Below are positions 5,648 to 6,026 of a stretch of DNA of 6,026 nucleotides, in pieces; position 1 is the first letter of the stretch; each line of letters starts with the position of its first letter. A model generated the notes under the pieces. That model saw only the letters and a program-made list of their open reading frames with translations, ran no database searches and had not been told where the DNA came from. The position numbers and the translations under genes were made by a program. The stretch comes from Acidobacteriota bacterium (GTDB taxonomy: Bacteria; Acidobacteriota; UBA4820; DSQY01). The DNA lies in the NCBI GenBank assembly GCA_021814085.1, contig JAKAJA010000122.1, forward strand, positions 1 through 6,026, written 5' to 3'.

Positions 5648-5810
5648 TGTTTTCAGGCCGGTGCGAAATCCTCTATCCGCCACACGCGCCACACGCCTCA
5701 TGGCAAAGCACTTACGCCATGCCGAAGAGGCCGAAAAATGGCATTTTGTGGCGGATGGCCTTTTTGGCTAAGTCCAGTGTTTTCACCGTTGTGGCGGATG
5801 TGGCGGATGA
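5477..5810. repeat. Degenerate 200-bp tandem repeat with inverted 9-bp motifs; candidate iterons or replication origin
   Basis: Two units share an exact 200-bp offset. The left arms at 5477-5515 and 5677-5715 match at 34 of 39 positions, both ending CAAAGCACTTAC. The right arms at 5591-5609 and 5791-5809 differ at one base. Within each unit, two minus-strand copies of TGTGGCGGA at the left face two plus-strand copies at the right. The arms pair: 5477-5494 with 5589-5606 (17 of 18, plus one T-G pair), and 5675-5693 with 5790-5808 (17 of 19). Single copies also lie at 5529-5535 (minus) and 5748-5754 (plus). The middle of the unit is poorly conserved. Clustered short motifs beside a primase-helicase operon are typical of iterons and origins. 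The first unit lies in the ATPase gene, the second just after it. Confidence 0.75.
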
Positions 5811-5847
5811 AAGGGGGTTTTTCCGGGGAAAGGGAGCCCCTCGATGA
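5647..5847 (+). CDS. Small ORF repeating the C-terminal tail of the ATPase (66 aa), may not be a true gene
   Basis: The ATG at 5647 overlaps the ATPase TGA in TGATG, the same coupling as between primase and ATPase. A run of six G (5634-5639) lies seven bases upstream. The peptide aligns with the ATPase tail: PPHAPHASWQSTY against PPHPPQASLQSTY, and VVADVADERG against SVAGVADAKNG. It is thus the product of the second 200-bp repeat, read in the corresponding frame. It has no recognisable domain. In the best-conserved segment four of five base differences change the amino acid, so the DNA, not the peptide, may be what is kept. It could be a real small protein, a detached tail left by duplication, or only an open frame across a DNA repeat. 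Confidence 0.35.
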   Translation: MFSGRCEILYPPHAPHASWQSTYAMPKRPKNGILWRMAFLAKSSVFTVVADVADERGFFRGKGAPR

Positions 5848-6026
5848 GATGCTCCACTGCCGGAAAACCCCATCCGCAGCCCGAAGCCCGGCGACGACAA
5901 CCTGGGGGGAATGACCCACGAAGAGAGGAGCGCAAGCATCGGAATGGTCGCCCACTTGGGCGCCATTCCAGGCCGGCCTCGGGCAGGGGTTTCCCCCGCG
6001 CCGGCCCGATGTCAGGGCTCCGCCCC
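5844..6026 (+). CDS. Possible start of a downstream gene, open to the window edge
   Basis: The ATG at 5844 overlaps the stop of the 66-aa ORF in ATGA, with AGGGAG at 5831-5836 seven bases before it: good start signals. The frame is open for 61 codons to the window end. The predicted peptide is very rich in Arg, Pro and Gly (MRCSTAGKPHPQPEARRRQ at the start) and has no recognisable motif. Its third-position GC is only moderate. A second frame, from ATG 5911 (MTHEERSASIGMVAHLG), is also open to the edge and looks more protein-like, but GGGGGG sits almost directly against its ATG. At most one is real, and a strong hairpin at 5941-5969 may mean the stretch is not coding. Confidence 0.22.
   Translation, partial: MRCSTAGKPHPQPEARRRQPGGNDPRREERKHRNGRPLGRHSRPASGRGFPRAGPMSGLRP
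5941..5969. repeat. Strong 12-bp hairpin near the window end
   Basis: GGAATGG (5941-5947) pairs with CCATTCC (5963-5969), and CGCCC (5949-5953) pairs with GGGCG (5958-5962). This gives twelve pairs with a single bulged T (5948) and the loop ACTT. No T-tract follows, so a standard terminator is unlikely. A replication, transfer-origin or recombination structure is possible but unproven. Confidence 0.55.

Noticed and set aside
5477..5810. CRISPR array
   Set aside because: There are only two long units, with internal inverted motifs and partly conserved middles. There is no uniform repeat-spacer pattern and no cas gene.
5698..5955. 85-aa minus-strand open frame across the repeat region
   Set aside because: No ribosome site and no recognisable motif. 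It is open because the repeats are GC-rich and lack stops in this frame.

Overview
The window reads as bacterial DNA: Shine-Dalgarno-like sites, GTG and ATG starts, overlapping operon genes and lipoprotein signal peptides. It has two parts with visibly different base composition. I cannot name the organism. The strongly GC-rich part would suit a GC-rich proteobacterium or similar host.

Positions 1-1523 have moderate GC and carry three small plus-strand genes of unknown function. They are a 184-aa predicted lipoprotein, an 81-aa protein with two predicted membrane segments, and a 140-aa predicted lipoprotein. The first 31 bases of the window reappear, 27 of 31 identical, at 1032-1062 just upstream of the second lipoprotein, so a relic or duplicated lipoprotein start is present. 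This part ends in a perfect 12-bp hairpin at 1537-1572, probably a transcription terminator.

From about 1700 to 5650 the DNA is GC-rich with high third-position GC. An unrecognised 385-aa protein (1705-2862) is followed by a compact operon: a MerR/excisionase-like DNA-binding protein (3012-3251), a Prim-Pol type bifunctional DNA primase/polymerase (3255-4091), and a DUF3631 P-loop ATPase (4091-5647). The last two overlap in TGATG. This is the replication core found in plasmids, integrative elements and phage satellites. No integrase, relaxase or structural phage gene is visible, so the kind of element stays open. The intergenic region before the operon (2863-3011) contains three related 16-18 bp motifs, likely operators.

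The most notable structure is at the 3' end of the ATPase gene. A degenerate tandem repeat with an exact 200-bp offset runs from about 5477 to 5810. Each unit is flanked by inverted pairs of a 9-bp motif, TGTGGCGGA. It looks like iterons or a replication origin embedded partly in the coding sequence of the ATPase. The second unit encodes a 66-aa ORF whose peptide is a copy of the ATPase C-terminal tail. Beyond it, 5848-6026 contains a strong 12-bp hairpin (5941-5969) and two weak reading frames open to the window edge.
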